DNA of 18,554 bases from Bacteroidales bacterium (GCA_016290715.1 JAEEUY010000168.1:1-18554), one strand, 5' to 3'; counted from the stretch's first letter, positions 1-6,462 are shown. Notes: generated from the sequence alone by a model not told the origin. Numbers and translations are program-made.

Positions 1-1
1 A

Positions 2-469
2 TATTTCGAAAAAGTGAAACGGGAACCTTGGTATGCCAATACATTATTTATATTGGTGGCCGATCACAGTCACCCGAGTTACAAAGAGTGGTATTATTAT
101 GATGCTGGATACCAACATGTTCCTATGTTGTGGCTGGGAGGTGCGCTAAAAAAGGAGTGGCGGGGAAAGCAAATCGATCGCTATTGCAGTTATATTGATT
201 TGCCCTGCACACTCATGGCACAGTTGGGAATGGAGACGGGGTCTTTTCATTGGAGTCGTAATATATTGGGTAAGGGAGGAGCCCAGTTTGCTCCGGTATC
301 AGTCAATGTGGGTATAGAGTGGATCACCCCTGACGGCTCCTTTGCACTTGATATTACGAATAACAGGGTTTATGCGGATACATATCAAAATGATTCGTTA
401 AGGGAGGTGGACATGAAAAGGGCAAGGGCGTATTTGCAATCGACCTATCAAGACTATCTTGAAAAGTAG
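2..469 (+). CDS. LTA synthase-like sulfatase-fold protein, C-terminal fragment
   Basis: This is the last 155 codons of a gene that begins before the window; the frame is open from base 2, so the GTG at 14 is not a real start. The sequence reads YFEKVKREPWYANTLFILVA followed by DHSHP. The 'NTLF.LVADH' segment is the late metal-binding motif of the alkaline phosphatase/sulfatase superfamily as found in LtaS-type enzymes. A following 'HVPMLWLGG' strand also fits that fold. In Bacteroidota such proteins are usually inner-membrane enzymes with an outward-facing catalytic domain that transfer phosphoglycerol or phosphoethanolamine to envelope glycolipids, but the substrate cannot be read from this fragment. 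The tail after about residue 100 resembles the beta-rich end of the family. The next gene is a ribosomal gene 203 bases on with its own promoter, so the two are probably not functionally linked. Confidence 0.8.
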   Translation, partial: YFEKVKREPWYANTLFILVADHSHPSYKEWYYYDAGYQHVPMLWLGGALKKEWRGKQIDRYCSYIDLPCTLMAQLGMETGSFHWSRNILGKGGAQFAPVSVNVGIEWITPDGSFALDITNNRVYADTYQNDSLREVDMKRARAYLQSTYQDYLEK

Positions 470-570
470 ATTTTGGGGCAATTTTTGATAAAAAAATGAG
501 TCGGGAAATCCTTAAAAATAAATATTTTAATTTTTTTTATAAACAGGTAGTTATTATAAAAAAAAATGTT

Positions 571-578
571 TATTTTTG
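571..578 (+). promoter_or_regulatory. Probable promoter -7 element for the ribosomal block
   Basis: TATTTTTG matches the Bacteroidetes sigma-ABfr -7 consensus TAnnTTTG exactly and is followed by GCCGCC. No clear TTG -33 box lies 19-21 bases upstream, so the match rests on the -7 element. It predicts a transcript start near 585 and an untranslated leader of roughly 85-90 bases ahead of rplV. The rest of the 470-672 gap is AT-rich, with no convincing terminator for the sulfatase gene and no small gene that I trust. The leader contains short inverted pieces (GATTA and TAATC near 616-640) that are too weak to call a structure. Confidence 0.6.
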
Positions 579-672
579 CCGCCAATTTGAATGTTAAATC
601 AGGGTGAAGAGGCTTGATTAGGTTAAAGTATTGATAATCAGGTTTTAATCCCATAAAAATAATTAAAAAACA

Positions 673-1101
673 ATGGGTTCAAGAAAAAGATTAGCAGCAG
701 AAGCGCGAAAAGAAGCCAACAAAAATTTATATGTGGCACGTTTAGTGGACAATCCGACTTCCCCGCGCAAAATGAGAATTATGGCTGACGTAATTAGAGG
801 AAAAGAAGTTGATTATGCGATGAATGTCTTGAAATATAGCAGAAGAGAGGCAGCAGAAAAACTTTTGAAACTTTTAAAGTCAGCGGTTGCCAACTGGCAA
901 GTTAAGAATGAAGGTGTACGTATTGAAGACGCACAGTTGTATGTAAAATCAGTGGTAGTGGATGGTGGAAGAATGTTGAAGAGAATACGTACGGCTCCCC
1001 GTGGTATGGCGCACAGAATCAGAAAACGCTCCAACCATGTTACGATCATTATTGATGATAAAAGAATAAATAACAATATTGAAGAAAATAAAAACAACTA
1101 A
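673..1101 (+). CDS. rplV: 50S ribosomal protein L22
   Basis: L22 binds 23S rRNA early in assembly and its long hairpin lines the peptide exit tunnel. The 142-residue product carries the expected N-terminal 'PTSPRKMR' segment (about 29-36), the helix region 'EAAEKLLKLLKSAVANW', and the C-terminal hairpin with 'RGMAHRIRKRSNHVTIII', all typical of the family. The start at 673 (MGSRKRLAAEARKEA) resembles other Bacteroidetes L22 proteins and has no Shine-Dalgarno sequence. The C-terminus ends in a low-complexity Asn/Lys/Glu-rich tail after about residue 130. It is the first gene of the block: the genes that normally precede it (rplB, rpsS) are missing and a promoter-like element lies about 95 bases upstream. 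It is followed by rpsC after 5 bases. Confidence 0.97.
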   Translation: MGSRKRLAAEARKEANKNLYVARLVDNPTSPRKMRIMADVIRGKEVDYAMNVLKYSRREAAEKLLKLLKSAVANWQVKNEGVRIEDAQLYVKSVVVDGGRMLKRIRTAPRGMAHRIRKRSNHVTIIIDDKRINNNIEENKNN

Positions 1102-1106
1102 AAAGT

Positions 1107-1832
1107 ATGGGTCAAAAAGTTAGTCCGGTAGGCTTAAGATTAGGCATAATCAGAGGATGGGATTCTAATTGGTATGGCGGCAAGCAATTCGCCAGTAAAA
1201 TAGTCGAAGACGACAAAATTAGAAAATATTTGAACGCTCGTTTGTTCAAAGCCGGCATTGCAAAAATTTACATTGAAAGAACACTGAAATTGGTGACGGT
1301 TACCTTATTTACCGCTCGTCCGGGCTTGATTATTGGTAAAGGCGGTGCCGAAGTTGAAAAACTTAAAGAAGAGTTAAAGAAAATCACGAACAAGGATATT
1401 CAGATCAACATTGCAGAAGTAAAGCGTCCTGATTTGAATGCTGAATTGGTGGCTCAGAATGTGGCCAAGCAGATTGAGGGTCGTATTTCATACAGAAAAG
1501 CGATCAAGACTGCGATTTCATCCACGATGCGCGCCAATGCGGAAGGTATCAAAGTTTCCATCGCCGGTCGTTTGGGCGGTGCGGAAATGGCGAGAACGGA
1601 GCATTTCAAAGAAGGTAGAACCCCGCTGCATACTTTGCGTGCGGATATTGATTATGCTCAAGCCGAGGCTCATACAACCTATGGTAGAATAGGTATCAAA
1701 GTTTGGATCTGCTGCGGAATCGTTTATGGTAAGAGAGATCTTTTCCAATTGCCAAACGAAGGTAAAGAACAGAAAGGCGGCGCGAAAAGAGCCCCAAGAA
1801 TGGGTGGAAGAAAAAACGATAAAAGAAATTAG
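1107..1832 (+). CDS. rpsC: 30S ribosomal protein S3
   Basis: S3 sits at the mRNA entry side of the small subunit and takes part in mRNA unwinding. The 241-residue product has the N-terminal 'MGQKVSPVGLRLG' start, a type II KH domain with the GKGG loop at residues 77-80 (in 'RPGLIIGKGGAEVEKLKEEL'), and the C-terminal domain ending 'YGRIGIKVWICCGIVYGKRD'. A basic Lys/Arg/Gly-rich tail closes the protein. Length is normal for the phylum. The gene starts 5 bases after rplV and is followed by rplP after 22 bases, the canonical S10 operon order, so co-transcription is expected. Confidence 0.98.
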   Translation: MGQKVSPVGLRLGIIRGWDSNWYGGKQFASKIVEDDKIRKYLNARLFKAGIAKIYIERTLKLVTVTLFTARPGLIIGKGGAEVEKLKEELKKITNKDIQINIAEVKRPDLNAELVAQNVAKQIEGRISYRKAIKTAISSTMRANAEGIKVSIAGRLGGAEMARTEHFKEGRTPLHTLRADIDYAQAEAHTTYGRIGIKVWICCGIVYGKRDLFQLPNEGKEQKGGAKRAPRMGGRKNDKRN

Positions 1833-1854
1833 TAATCATTTAATAACATAAGTT

Positions 1855-2280
1855 ATGTTACAACCTAAAAAGACCAAATACAGAAGACCGCAGAAGGGGA
1901 GAATGAAGAGCATCACCAAGCGTGGTGCTGAGATATCATTCGGTTCATTCGCTATCAAGACCCTTGAAGAACATTGGATTACCGGTCGCCAAATAGAAGC
2001 TGCCCGTCAGGCAATTACCCGTTATATGAAACGTGAAGGTCAGTTGTGGATTCGTATATTCCCAGATAAACCTGTTACCAAAAAACCTGCTGAAGTACGT
2101 ATGGGTAAAGGTAAAGGTTCTCCAGAATATTTCGTTGCACGCGTTAGCCCTGGTCGTATCTTGTTTGAAGCCGACGGCGTTCCTTATGCAGTGGCAAAAG
2201 AAGCCCTCCGTCTTGGCGCTCAAAAATTGCCCGTGGCAACCAAATTTGTAGTTAGAAGAGATTATTCAGAAGAAATTTAG
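1855..2280 (+). CDS. rplP: 50S ribosomal protein L16
   Basis: L16 contacts tRNA in the A and P sites and helps organise the peptidyl transferase region. The 141-residue product starts 'MLQPKKTKYRRPQKGRMKS' and carries the L16 signature 'RMGKGKGSPEYFVA' at about residues 82-95, followed by 'GRILFEADGVP'. Length matches the family (about 136-144). The rpmC start follows after 6 bases. No Shine-Dalgarno sequence is visible; the upstream sequence is AT-rich, as is usual for Bacteroidota. Confidence 0.98.
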   Translation: MLQPKKTKYRRPQKGRMKSITKRGAEISFGSFAIKTLEEHWITGRQIEAARQAITRYMKREGQLWIRIFPDKPVTKKPAEVRMGKGKGSPEYFVARVSPGRILFEADGVPYAVAKEALRLGAQKLPVATKFVVRRDYSEEI

Positions 2281-2286
2281 TGAATT

Positions 2287-2490
2287 ATGAAAAAACAAGC
2301 GATAATGGACCTTGCTACTCCAGATTTATTGGATAAGTTGGCAGAAGAAAAAGAACGTCTTGTCAAAATGAAATTGACTCACGCTGTTTCTCCTATTGAG
2401 AACCCCCAATCGTTGAAAGAACAAAGACGTGCAATCGCAAGATTGAAAACAGAAATTCGCAGACGCGAATTAAACGAAAGTGCAAAATAA
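2287..2490 (+). CDS. rpmC: 50S ribosomal protein L29
   Basis: L29 is a small two-helix protein near the exit tunnel and forms part of the docking surface for trigger factor and SRP. The 67-residue product reads as two helices joined around 'VSPIENPQSLKEQRRAIARL', with the family-typical 'K.QRR.IARLKTEIRRRE' second helix. Size and position between rplP and rpsQ agree with the assignment. Spacing is 6 bases from rplP and 16 bases to rpsQ. Confidence 0.96.
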   Translation: MKKQAIMDLATPDLLDKLAEEKERLVKMKLTHAVSPIENPQSLKEQRRAIARLKTEIRRRELNESAK

Positions 2491-2506
2491 TTAAGAATAC
2501 CGAATT

Positions 2507-2764
2507 ATGGAAGAAAGAAATCAAAGAAAAGTAAGAGAAGGACTCGTTACCAGCGACAAAATGGATAAATCCATCGTCGTAAGTGTGGAACGTAAGTTGA
2601 AGCATCCGAAATACGGGAAATTCTTAAAAAGAACAACCAAACTGATGGCACATGATGAAAACAATGAATGCCATATTGGTGACAGAGTTAAGGTTATGGA
2701 AACCAGACCGCTTAGTAAAAGCAAACGCTGGCGTTTAGTAGAAATCATTGAAAGAGCAAAATAG
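2507..2764 (+). CDS. rpsQ: 30S ribosomal protein S17
   Basis: S17 is a primary 16S rRNA-binding protein with an OB fold. The 85-residue product has the typical opening 'RKVREGLVTSDKMDKSIVV', the middle 'HPKYGKFLKRTTKLMAHDE' and the S17 signature region 'GDRVKVMETRPLSKSKRWRL'. Length is normal. It lies between rpmC and rplN in canonical order; only 2 bases separate its stop from the rplN start, which suggests translational coupling. Confidence 0.97.
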   Translation: MEERNQRKVREGLVTSDKMDKSIVVSVERKLKHPKYGKFLKRTTKLMAHDENNECHIGDRVKVMETRPLSKSKRWRLVEIIERAK

Positions 2765-2766
2765 TT

Positions 2767-3135
2767 ATGATACAACAAGAAACAAGATTAGCAGTTGCTG
2801 ATAACAGTGGCGCAAAAGAAGTATTATGTATCCGCGTATTGGGTGGAACCAAGAAAAGATATGCGAGTGTGGGCGATAAAATCGTTGTCGCCGTTAAAAG
2901 CGCTATCCCTTCTGGTAACGTAAAAAAAGGTACCGTTTCTAAAGCGGTTGTCGTTAGAACAAAAAAACAAGTCAGAAGAAACGATGGCTCTTACATCTGT
3001 TTCGATGATAACGCTGTGGTTTTGCTGACCGGCGCCGACGAGTTGAGAGGTACCCGTATTTTCGGTCCTGTTGCACGTGAATTGCGTGAAAAACAATACC
3101 TGAAGATCGTCTCTTTAGCCCCAGAAGTACTGTAA
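2767..3135 (+). CDS. rplN: 50S ribosomal protein L14
   Basis: L14 lies at the subunit interface and contributes to intersubunit bridges. The 122-residue product opens 'MIQQETRLAVADNSGAKEVL' and contains the L14 signature 'VLGGTKKRYASVGDKIVVAV', ending 'IFGPVARELREKQYLKIVSL' plus a short tail. Length is exactly that of most bacterial L14. The 60 bases after it form the longest gap in the ribosomal block and carry a repeat structure listed separately. Confidence 0.98.
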   Translation: MIQQETRLAVADNSGAKEVLCIRVLGGTKKRYASVGDKIVVAVKSAIPSGNVKKGTVSKAVVVRTKKQVRRNDGSYICFDDNAVVLLTGADELRGTRIFGPVARELREKQYLKIVSLAPEVL

Positions 3136-3139
3136 AATC

Positions 3140-3179
3140 ATTAATTAGGACAATTGACAAAGACCAATTGAATATTAAT
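3140..3179 (+). repeat. Nested inverted/direct repeats in the rplN-rplX gap
   Basis: Two copies of the self-complementary hexamer CAATTG (3151-3156 and 3165-3170) sit in a near-direct repeat, GACAATTGA and GACCAATTGA. They are flanked by ATTAAT at 3140-3145 and 3174-3179. The hexamers can pair across an 8-base loop and the outer hexamers can extend the structure with a bulge. It is weak and AT-rich. It could be an mRNA processing or regulatory structure between two parts of the operon, or chance. Confidence 0.35.
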
Positions 3180-3195
3180 CAAAACAAAAAAAGCA

Positions 3196-3510
3196 ATGAA
3201 AATTCACATTAAAAAAGGCGACATTGTAAAGGTTATCGCTGGTGATTCCAAAGGAACACAAGGGAAAGTCCTTTCAGTGGACAGAGAAAAATACCGTGCC
3301 ATCGTGGAAGGGGCTAATATGGTATCAAAACATACCAAGCCTAATGCGAAAAATCCACAAGGTGGTATCGTGAAACAAGAAGCCCCCATTCATATCTCTA
3401 ACTTGATGTGTGTGGACGCAAAAGGTAATGCTACCAGAATCGGTAGAAGAATGGGCGATGAAGGTAAATTAGTCAGATATTCTAAAAAATCAGGGGAGGA
3501 GATTAAATAA
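3196..3510 (+). CDS. rplX: 50S ribosomal protein L24
   Basis: L24 initiates large-subunit assembly and later sits near the tunnel exit. The 104-residue product begins 'MKIHIKKGDIVKVIAGDSKG', a KOW motif at about residues 5-32, followed by 'GANMVSKHTKP' and 'GGIVKQEAPIHISNL', all characteristic of L24. Its stop codon overlaps the rplE start by one base (TAATG), so translation of the two is likely coupled. The end of the gene contains a strong Shine-Dalgarno sequence for rplE. Confidence 0.97.
   Translation: MKIHIKKGDIVKVIAGDSKGTQGKVLSVDREKYRAIVEGANMVSKHTKPNAKNPQGGIVKQEAPIHISNLMCVDAKGNATRIGRRMGDEGKLVRYSKKSGEEIK
3495..3500 (+). promoter_or_regulatory. Strong Shine-Dalgarno sequence for rplE
   Basis: GGAGGA lies within the rplX coding end, 9 bases before the rplE ATG at 3510. 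Most starts in this window have no such sequence, in keeping with the phylum's reduced use of Shine-Dalgarno pairing, so this site and the one before rplF stand out. Here it may support re-initiation at the TAATG overlap. Confidence 0.6.
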
Positions 3511-4064
3511 TGTACGTACCAAGATATAAAGAAAAATACGACAAAGAAGTCGTTCCAGCATTGAAAGAACAGTTTGGTTTCCATTCTCCAATGCGCGTTC
3601 CGAGATTGACAAAAATATGCTTGAACCAAGGTTTGGGCAAATTCGGTATCGCAGATAAGAAATTAATCGAAATCGGTGTGCAAGAAATGACTTTGGTCGC
3701 CGGTCAAAAGGCTGTGGCTACCAAATCAAAGAAAGATATCTCTAACTTCAAATTGAGAAGAGGTATGCCGATCGGCGTCCGTGTTACCTTGCGCGGCGAA
3801 CGTATGTACGAATTTTTGGATCGCTTGATCTCCGTTTCTATCCCTCGTATCAGAGATTTTAGAGGAATTAGCGATAAGGGTTTCGACGGAAGAGGAAATT
3901 ATACCCTCGGTATTCCTGAACAAATCATCTTCCCTGAAATCGACCTCGATAAAGTCGCTAAAATTAACGGTATGGACATCACTTTCGTTACCACCGCTCG
4001 CAACGACAAAGAATGTCTCGCATTATTAAAAGAATTTGGATTACCTTTTAAAAATCAAAAATAG
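3510..4064 (+). CDS. rplE: 50S ribosomal protein L5
   Basis: L5 binds 5S rRNA and the P-site tRNA elbow in the central protuberance. The 184-residue product has 'MRVPRLTKICLNQGLG' near the start, 'LRRGMPIGVRVTLRGERMYE' in the middle (about 82-101), and 'ISDKGFDGRGNYTLGIPEQI' and 'GMDITFVTTARND' toward the end, all family hallmarks. Length is typical (about 180). The start overlaps the rplX stop by one base. It is followed by rpsN after 3 bases. Confidence 0.98.
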   Translation: MYVPRYKEKYDKEVVPALKEQFGFHSPMRVPRLTKICLNQGLGKFGIADKKLIEIGVQEMTLVAGQKAVATKSKKDISNFKLRRGMPIGVRVTLRGERMYEFLDRLISVSIPRIRDFRGISDKGFDGRGNYTLGIPEQIIFPEIDLDKVAKINGMDITFVTTARNDKECLALLKEFGLPFKNQK

Positions 4065-4067
4065 GAT

Positions 4068-4373
4068 ATGGCAAAAGAATCATTAAAAGCAAAAGAAATC
4101 AAAAGAGCAAGAATGGCTGCCAAGTATGCTCAGAAACGTGCAGAATTAAAGAAAATCATTAATACTGGTTCTGAATATACTGAAGAGAAAGAAGCTGCAC
4201 AAAAAGCTTTGCAACAACTTCCTCCGAATTCAAATCCTATTAGAATGCACAACCGTTGCAAATTAACGGGTCGTCCAAAAGGTTATATGCGCCAATTTGG
4301 TATTTCTCGTATTAACTTCAGAGAAATGGCTTTGGCAGGTTTATTACCGGGCGTTAAAAAAGCAAGTTGGTAA
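4068..4373 (+). CDS. rpsN: 30S ribosomal protein S14, zinc-free long form
   Basis: S14 sits in the head of the small subunit next to S3 and S10. The 101-residue product has the C-terminal signature 'RMHNRCKLTGRPKGYMRQFG' with only a single cysteine, so it lacks the CxxC pairs of the zinc-binding short form and belongs to the long, zinc-independent class. The ending 'LPGVKKASW' is the usual S14 terminus. It starts 3 bases after rplE. A central linker of about 20 residues between the N-terminal helix and the rRNA-binding end is normal for the long form. Confidence 0.97.
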   Translation: MAKESLKAKEIKRARMAAKYAQKRAELKKIINTGSEYTEEKEAAQKALQQLPPNSNPIRMHNRCKLTGRPKGYMRQFGISRINFREMALAGLLPGVKKASW

Positions 4374-4394
4374 AAATTTTAAGTGAGTAGAATT

Positions 4395-4793
4395 ATGAAT
4401 ACAGATCCAATATCAGATTATTTAACAAGATTGAGAAACGCCATCATGGCTAATCATAAAGTTGTAGAAATTCCCTCTTCAAAAACGAAAAGAGAATTAA
4501 CAAAAATCCTTTTTGATAAAGGCTACATCTTGAATTATAAATTTGAAGATGATGTTCATCCGGCTAATATTAAGATCGCCTTGAAATATCATCCGGTAAC
4601 CAAACAATCTGCCATCGCCAATTTACAACGTATCAGCCGTCCGGGTTTGCGTAAATATGTCGGTGCTGAGGAATTGCCTTCTGTTATGAATGGTCTTGGC
4701 ATCGCCGTTATCTCTACCTCTAAAGGTATGATGACTGATAAAGAAGCCCGCGCTCAACATGTGGGTGGTGAGGTATTATGTTATATTAGTTAA
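4395..4793 (+). CDS. rpsH: 30S ribosomal protein S8
   Basis: S8 is a primary binder of helix 21 of 16S rRNA. The best start is the ATG at 4395, giving 132 residues beginning 'MNTDPISDYLTRLRNAIMAN', which matches the family's 'TDPI.DYLTRLRNA' opening. An in-frame GTG at 4383 would add four residues not seen in homologues. The C-terminal signature 'GLGIAVISTSKGMMTDKEAR' is intact. In Escherichia coli S8 represses this part of the operon by binding mRNA near rplE; no such site can be recognised here by eye. Confidence 0.97.
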   Translation: MNTDPISDYLTRLRNAIMANHKVVEIPSSKTKRELTKILFDKGYILNYKFEDDVHPANIKIALKYHPVTKQSAIANLQRISRPGLRKYVGAEELPSVMNGLGIAVISTSKGMMTDKEARAQHVGGEVLCYIS

Positions 4794-4794
4794 T

Positions 4795-4800
4795 AGGAGG
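4795..4800 (+). promoter_or_regulatory. Perfect Shine-Dalgarno sequence for rplF
   Basis: AGGAGG lies 8 bases before the rplF ATG at 4809 and directly follows the rpsH stop. It is a full anti-Shine-Dalgarno match at optimal spacing, unlike most other starts in the window. Confidence 0.7.
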
Positions 4801-4808
4801 AAAGCATT

Positions 4809-5366
4809 ATGTCAAGAATAGGAAAATTACCCATCAGCCTCCCCGCAGGTGTAGAAGTTAAAATTGACGATAAAACAAATGTCATTACCGTTAAAGGTAA
4901 ACTCGGCGAGTTGAAACAGAAAGTTGACAGCGATATCAAAGTTAAGGTTGAAGACGGTCACATGATCTTGGAACGCCCAACCGACCAAAAACGCCACAAA
5001 GCAATGCACGGCTTGTACAGAGCTCTCTTGGCAAATATGGTGAAAGGTGTTTCTGAAGGTTTTGAAATCAAACAACAACTCGTGGGTGTGGCTTATAAAG
5101 CAGAAGCAAGCGGTCAGTTACTTACTCTGAGTTTAGGTTATTCCCATAATCTCGTTTTCGAATTCCCAAGCGAAATTAAAGTGGAAACCGTTACGGAAAA
5201 AGGTAAAGATCCAATCATTACCCTCAAAAGTATTGACAAACAATTGCTCGGCCAAGTGGCTAATAAAATTCGCTCCTATCGTAAACCAGAACCTTATAAA
5301 GGCAAAGGTATACGCTTCGTTGGCGAAGAAGTTAGAAAGAAAGCCGGTAAAACTGCTGATAAATAA
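4809..5366 (+). CDS. rplF: 50S ribosomal protein L6
   Basis: L6 lies near the GTPase-associated region of the large subunit. The 185-residue product opens 'MSRIGKLPISLPAGVEVKID' and has two related alpha/beta domains, as in all L6 proteins. The second ends with the L6 signature 'PEPYKGKGIRFVGEEVRKKA'. Length is typical (about 176-185). The start is set by a perfect AGGAGG 8 bases upstream. It is separated from rplR by 21 bases. Confidence 0.98.
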   Translation: MSRIGKLPISLPAGVEVKIDDKTNVITVKGKLGELKQKVDSDIKVKVEDGHMILERPTDQKRHKAMHGLYRALLANMVKGVSEGFEIKQQLVGVAYKAEASGQLLTLSLGYSHNLVFEFPSEIKVETVTEKGKDPIITLKSIDKQLLGQVANKIRSYRKPEPYKGKGIRFVGEEVRKKAGKTADK

Positions 5367-5387
5367 TCGTGTAAAAATTAATGTAAA

Positions 5388-5744
5388 ATGGCAAATAAAA
5401 AAATATTTAGAAGAAATAGGATTAAACAGAGAGTACGTAAAGTCGTTAACGGTACTCCCGAACGTCCAAGATTGTCGGTCTTCAGAAGCAACCGTGATAT
5501 CTATGTTCAAATCATTGATGATGTTGCTGGACGTACGCTGGTTTCTGCCTCTTCTGCTATCGCAGAAATTCGCGACCAAAAAATTACCAAATCAGCTAAA
5601 GCAGCTATCGTAGGTAAAAACATCGCTGAAAAAGCAGTCGCCGCTGGTATTACACAAGTAGTGTTCGACCGTAATGGTTACTTGTATCATGGTAGAATTA
5701 AATCTTTGGCTGACGCTGCCAGAGAAGGTGGTTTAACATTCTAA
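5388..5744 (+). CDS. rplR: 50S ribosomal protein L18
   Basis: L18 binds 5S rRNA together with L5. The 118-residue product has an Arg/Lys-rich N-terminal tail (MANKKIFRRNRIKQRVRKVV), then 'GTPERPRLSVFRSNRDIYVQ', 'VFDRNGYLYHGRIKSLADAA' and the ending 'REGGLTF', all diagnostic for bacterial L18. Length is standard. It is followed by rpsE after 13 bases. Confidence 0.98.
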   Translation: MANKKIFRRNRIKQRVRKVVNGTPERPRLSVFRSNRDIYVQIIDDVAGRTLVSASSAIAEIRDQKITKSAKAAIVGKNIAEKAVAAGITQVVFDRNGYLYHGRIKSLADAAREGGLTF

Positions 5745-5757
5745 AAACGAAGGTTCT

Positions 5758-6276
5758 ATGGCAAATATCAATGTTAAAAGAGTAAAATCAACCGATATCG
5801 AATTTAAAGACAGACTGGTTGCAGTTAATAGAGTAACCAAAGTTACAAAGGGTGGTAGAACTTTCAGTTTCTCTGCTATCGTTGTCGTTGGTAATGAAAA
5901 CGGCGTAGTGGGTTACGGCCTTGGAAAAGCGAAGGAAGTTTCCGCTGCTATCGCTAAAGGCGTTGACGACGCAAAGAAAAACTTAATTAAAGTTCCTGTA
6001 TTAAAAGGTACTATTCCTCATGCTCAAGAAGGGAAATACAGCGGGTCTCTCGTATTTATGAAACCAGCTGCCCCCGGTACCGGTGTTATCGCAGGTGGTG
6101 CTATGCGTGCCGTTCTCGAAAGCGTAGGTATTAAGAACGTGTTGGCAAAATCTAAAGGCTCAACCAACCCTCATAGCGTGGTTAAAGCTACCATTAATGC
6201 TTTGGCTCAATTACGTGATCCTTATACCGTAGCACAAGTTAGAGGTGTCGGTTTGGATAAAGTTTTTAATGGCTAA
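5758..6276 (+). CDS. rpsE: 30S ribosomal protein S5
   Basis: S5 takes part in mRNA unwinding at the entry channel and in decoding accuracy. The 172-residue product contains the dsRBD-like N-terminal domain with the S5 signature 'GGRTFSFSAIVVVGNENGVV' and 'GYGLGKAKEVSAAIAKGVDD', and the C-terminal domain with 'KSKGSTNPHSVVKATINALA'. It is the last gene of the ribosomal block. In standard spc order rpmD, rplO and secY should follow; instead a strong terminator starts about 27 bases after the stop, and the next gene lies on the other strand. Confidence 0.98.
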   Translation: MANINVKRVKSTDIEFKDRLVAVNRVTKVTKGGRTFSFSAIVVVGNENGVVGYGLGKAKEVSAAIAKGVDDAKKNLIKVPVLKGTIPHAQEGKYSGSLVFMKPAAPGTGVIAGGAMRAVLESVGIKNVLAKSKGSTNPHSVVKATINALAQLRDPYTVAQVRGVGLDKVFNG

Positions 6277-6302
6277 TCCATCATATATAAGTTTAAGGGT
6301 TA

Positions 6303-6339
6303 AAAAAGATGGCAGCGGTTTTCGCTGCCATCTTTTTTC
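6303..6339 (+). terminator. Strong Rho-independent terminator, probably bidirectional
   Basis: A perfect 16-bp stem, AAAAAAGATGGCAGCG pairing with CGCTGCCATCTTTTTT, encloses a 5-base loop (GTTTT). The right arm ends in six T residues, giving a U tract for plus-strand transcription. The A tract on the left arm gives the same on the minus strand. It closes the rpsE transcript and can also stop read-through from the convergent minus-strand operon. Confidence 0.92.
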
Positions 6340-6376
6340 CATTTTGCGTCAAGGCAAAAGAAAAGAAGAATAAATG

Positions 6377-6413
6377 AAAATAGGTGGCTGAGCTTGTCGA
6401 AGCCACCTATTTT
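6377..6413. repeat. Hairpin carrying a widespread TGAGCTTGTCGAAG repeat motif
   Basis: A perfect 13-bp inverted repeat, AAAATAGGTGGCT (6377-6389) and AGCCACCTATTTT (6401-6413), surrounds the 11-base loop GAGCTTGTCGA. The centre TGAGCTTGTCGAAG is a motif I recognise as a recurring intergenic palindromic repeat in many bacterial genomes, including Bacteroidota (recalled, not searched). On the minus strand the right side ends in TTTT, so it may also act as the terminator of the glycosyltransferase operon. Confidence 0.75.
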
Positions 6414-6432
6414 AAGTCCATATTTTACAATT

Positions 6433-6462
6433 TATCTGCAAATATCTGCAAATATTTGCAAT
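6433..6462. repeat. Three tandem 10-bp units
   Basis: TATCTGCAAA occurs at 6433-6442 and 6443-6452, followed by a diverged third unit TATTTGCAAT at 6453-6462. The junction also makes the palindrome GCAAATATTTGC. It ends just before the stop codon of the minus-strand glycosyltransferase at 6466-6468. Confidence 0.8.

Noticed and set aside
14..469. A complete small gene starting with GTG at 14
   Set aside because: The frame continues upstream to the window edge with family-typical residues (YFEK), so this is the end of a larger gene.
454..654. A 66-codon minus-strand frame in the gap before rplV
   Set aside because: It lies in very AT-rich DNA, has a Phe/Ile/Lys-heavy composition expected of random AT sequence, and overlaps the rplV promoter and leader.
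5133..5579. A 148-codon minus-strand frame across rplF and rplR
   Set aside because: It is antisense to two unambiguous ribosomal protein genes; its Phe/Asn-rich product looks like a shadow of their Lys/Glu codons.
5233..5613. A 126-codon plus-strand frame overlapping the end of rplF and the start of rplR
   Set aside because: It is out of frame with both real genes and resembles no family.
6303..6462. A CRISPR array or attachment site among the repeats after rpsE
   Set aside because: Repeats are of three unrelated kinds, with no repeat-spacer periodicity, tRNA, integrase or cas genes nearby.
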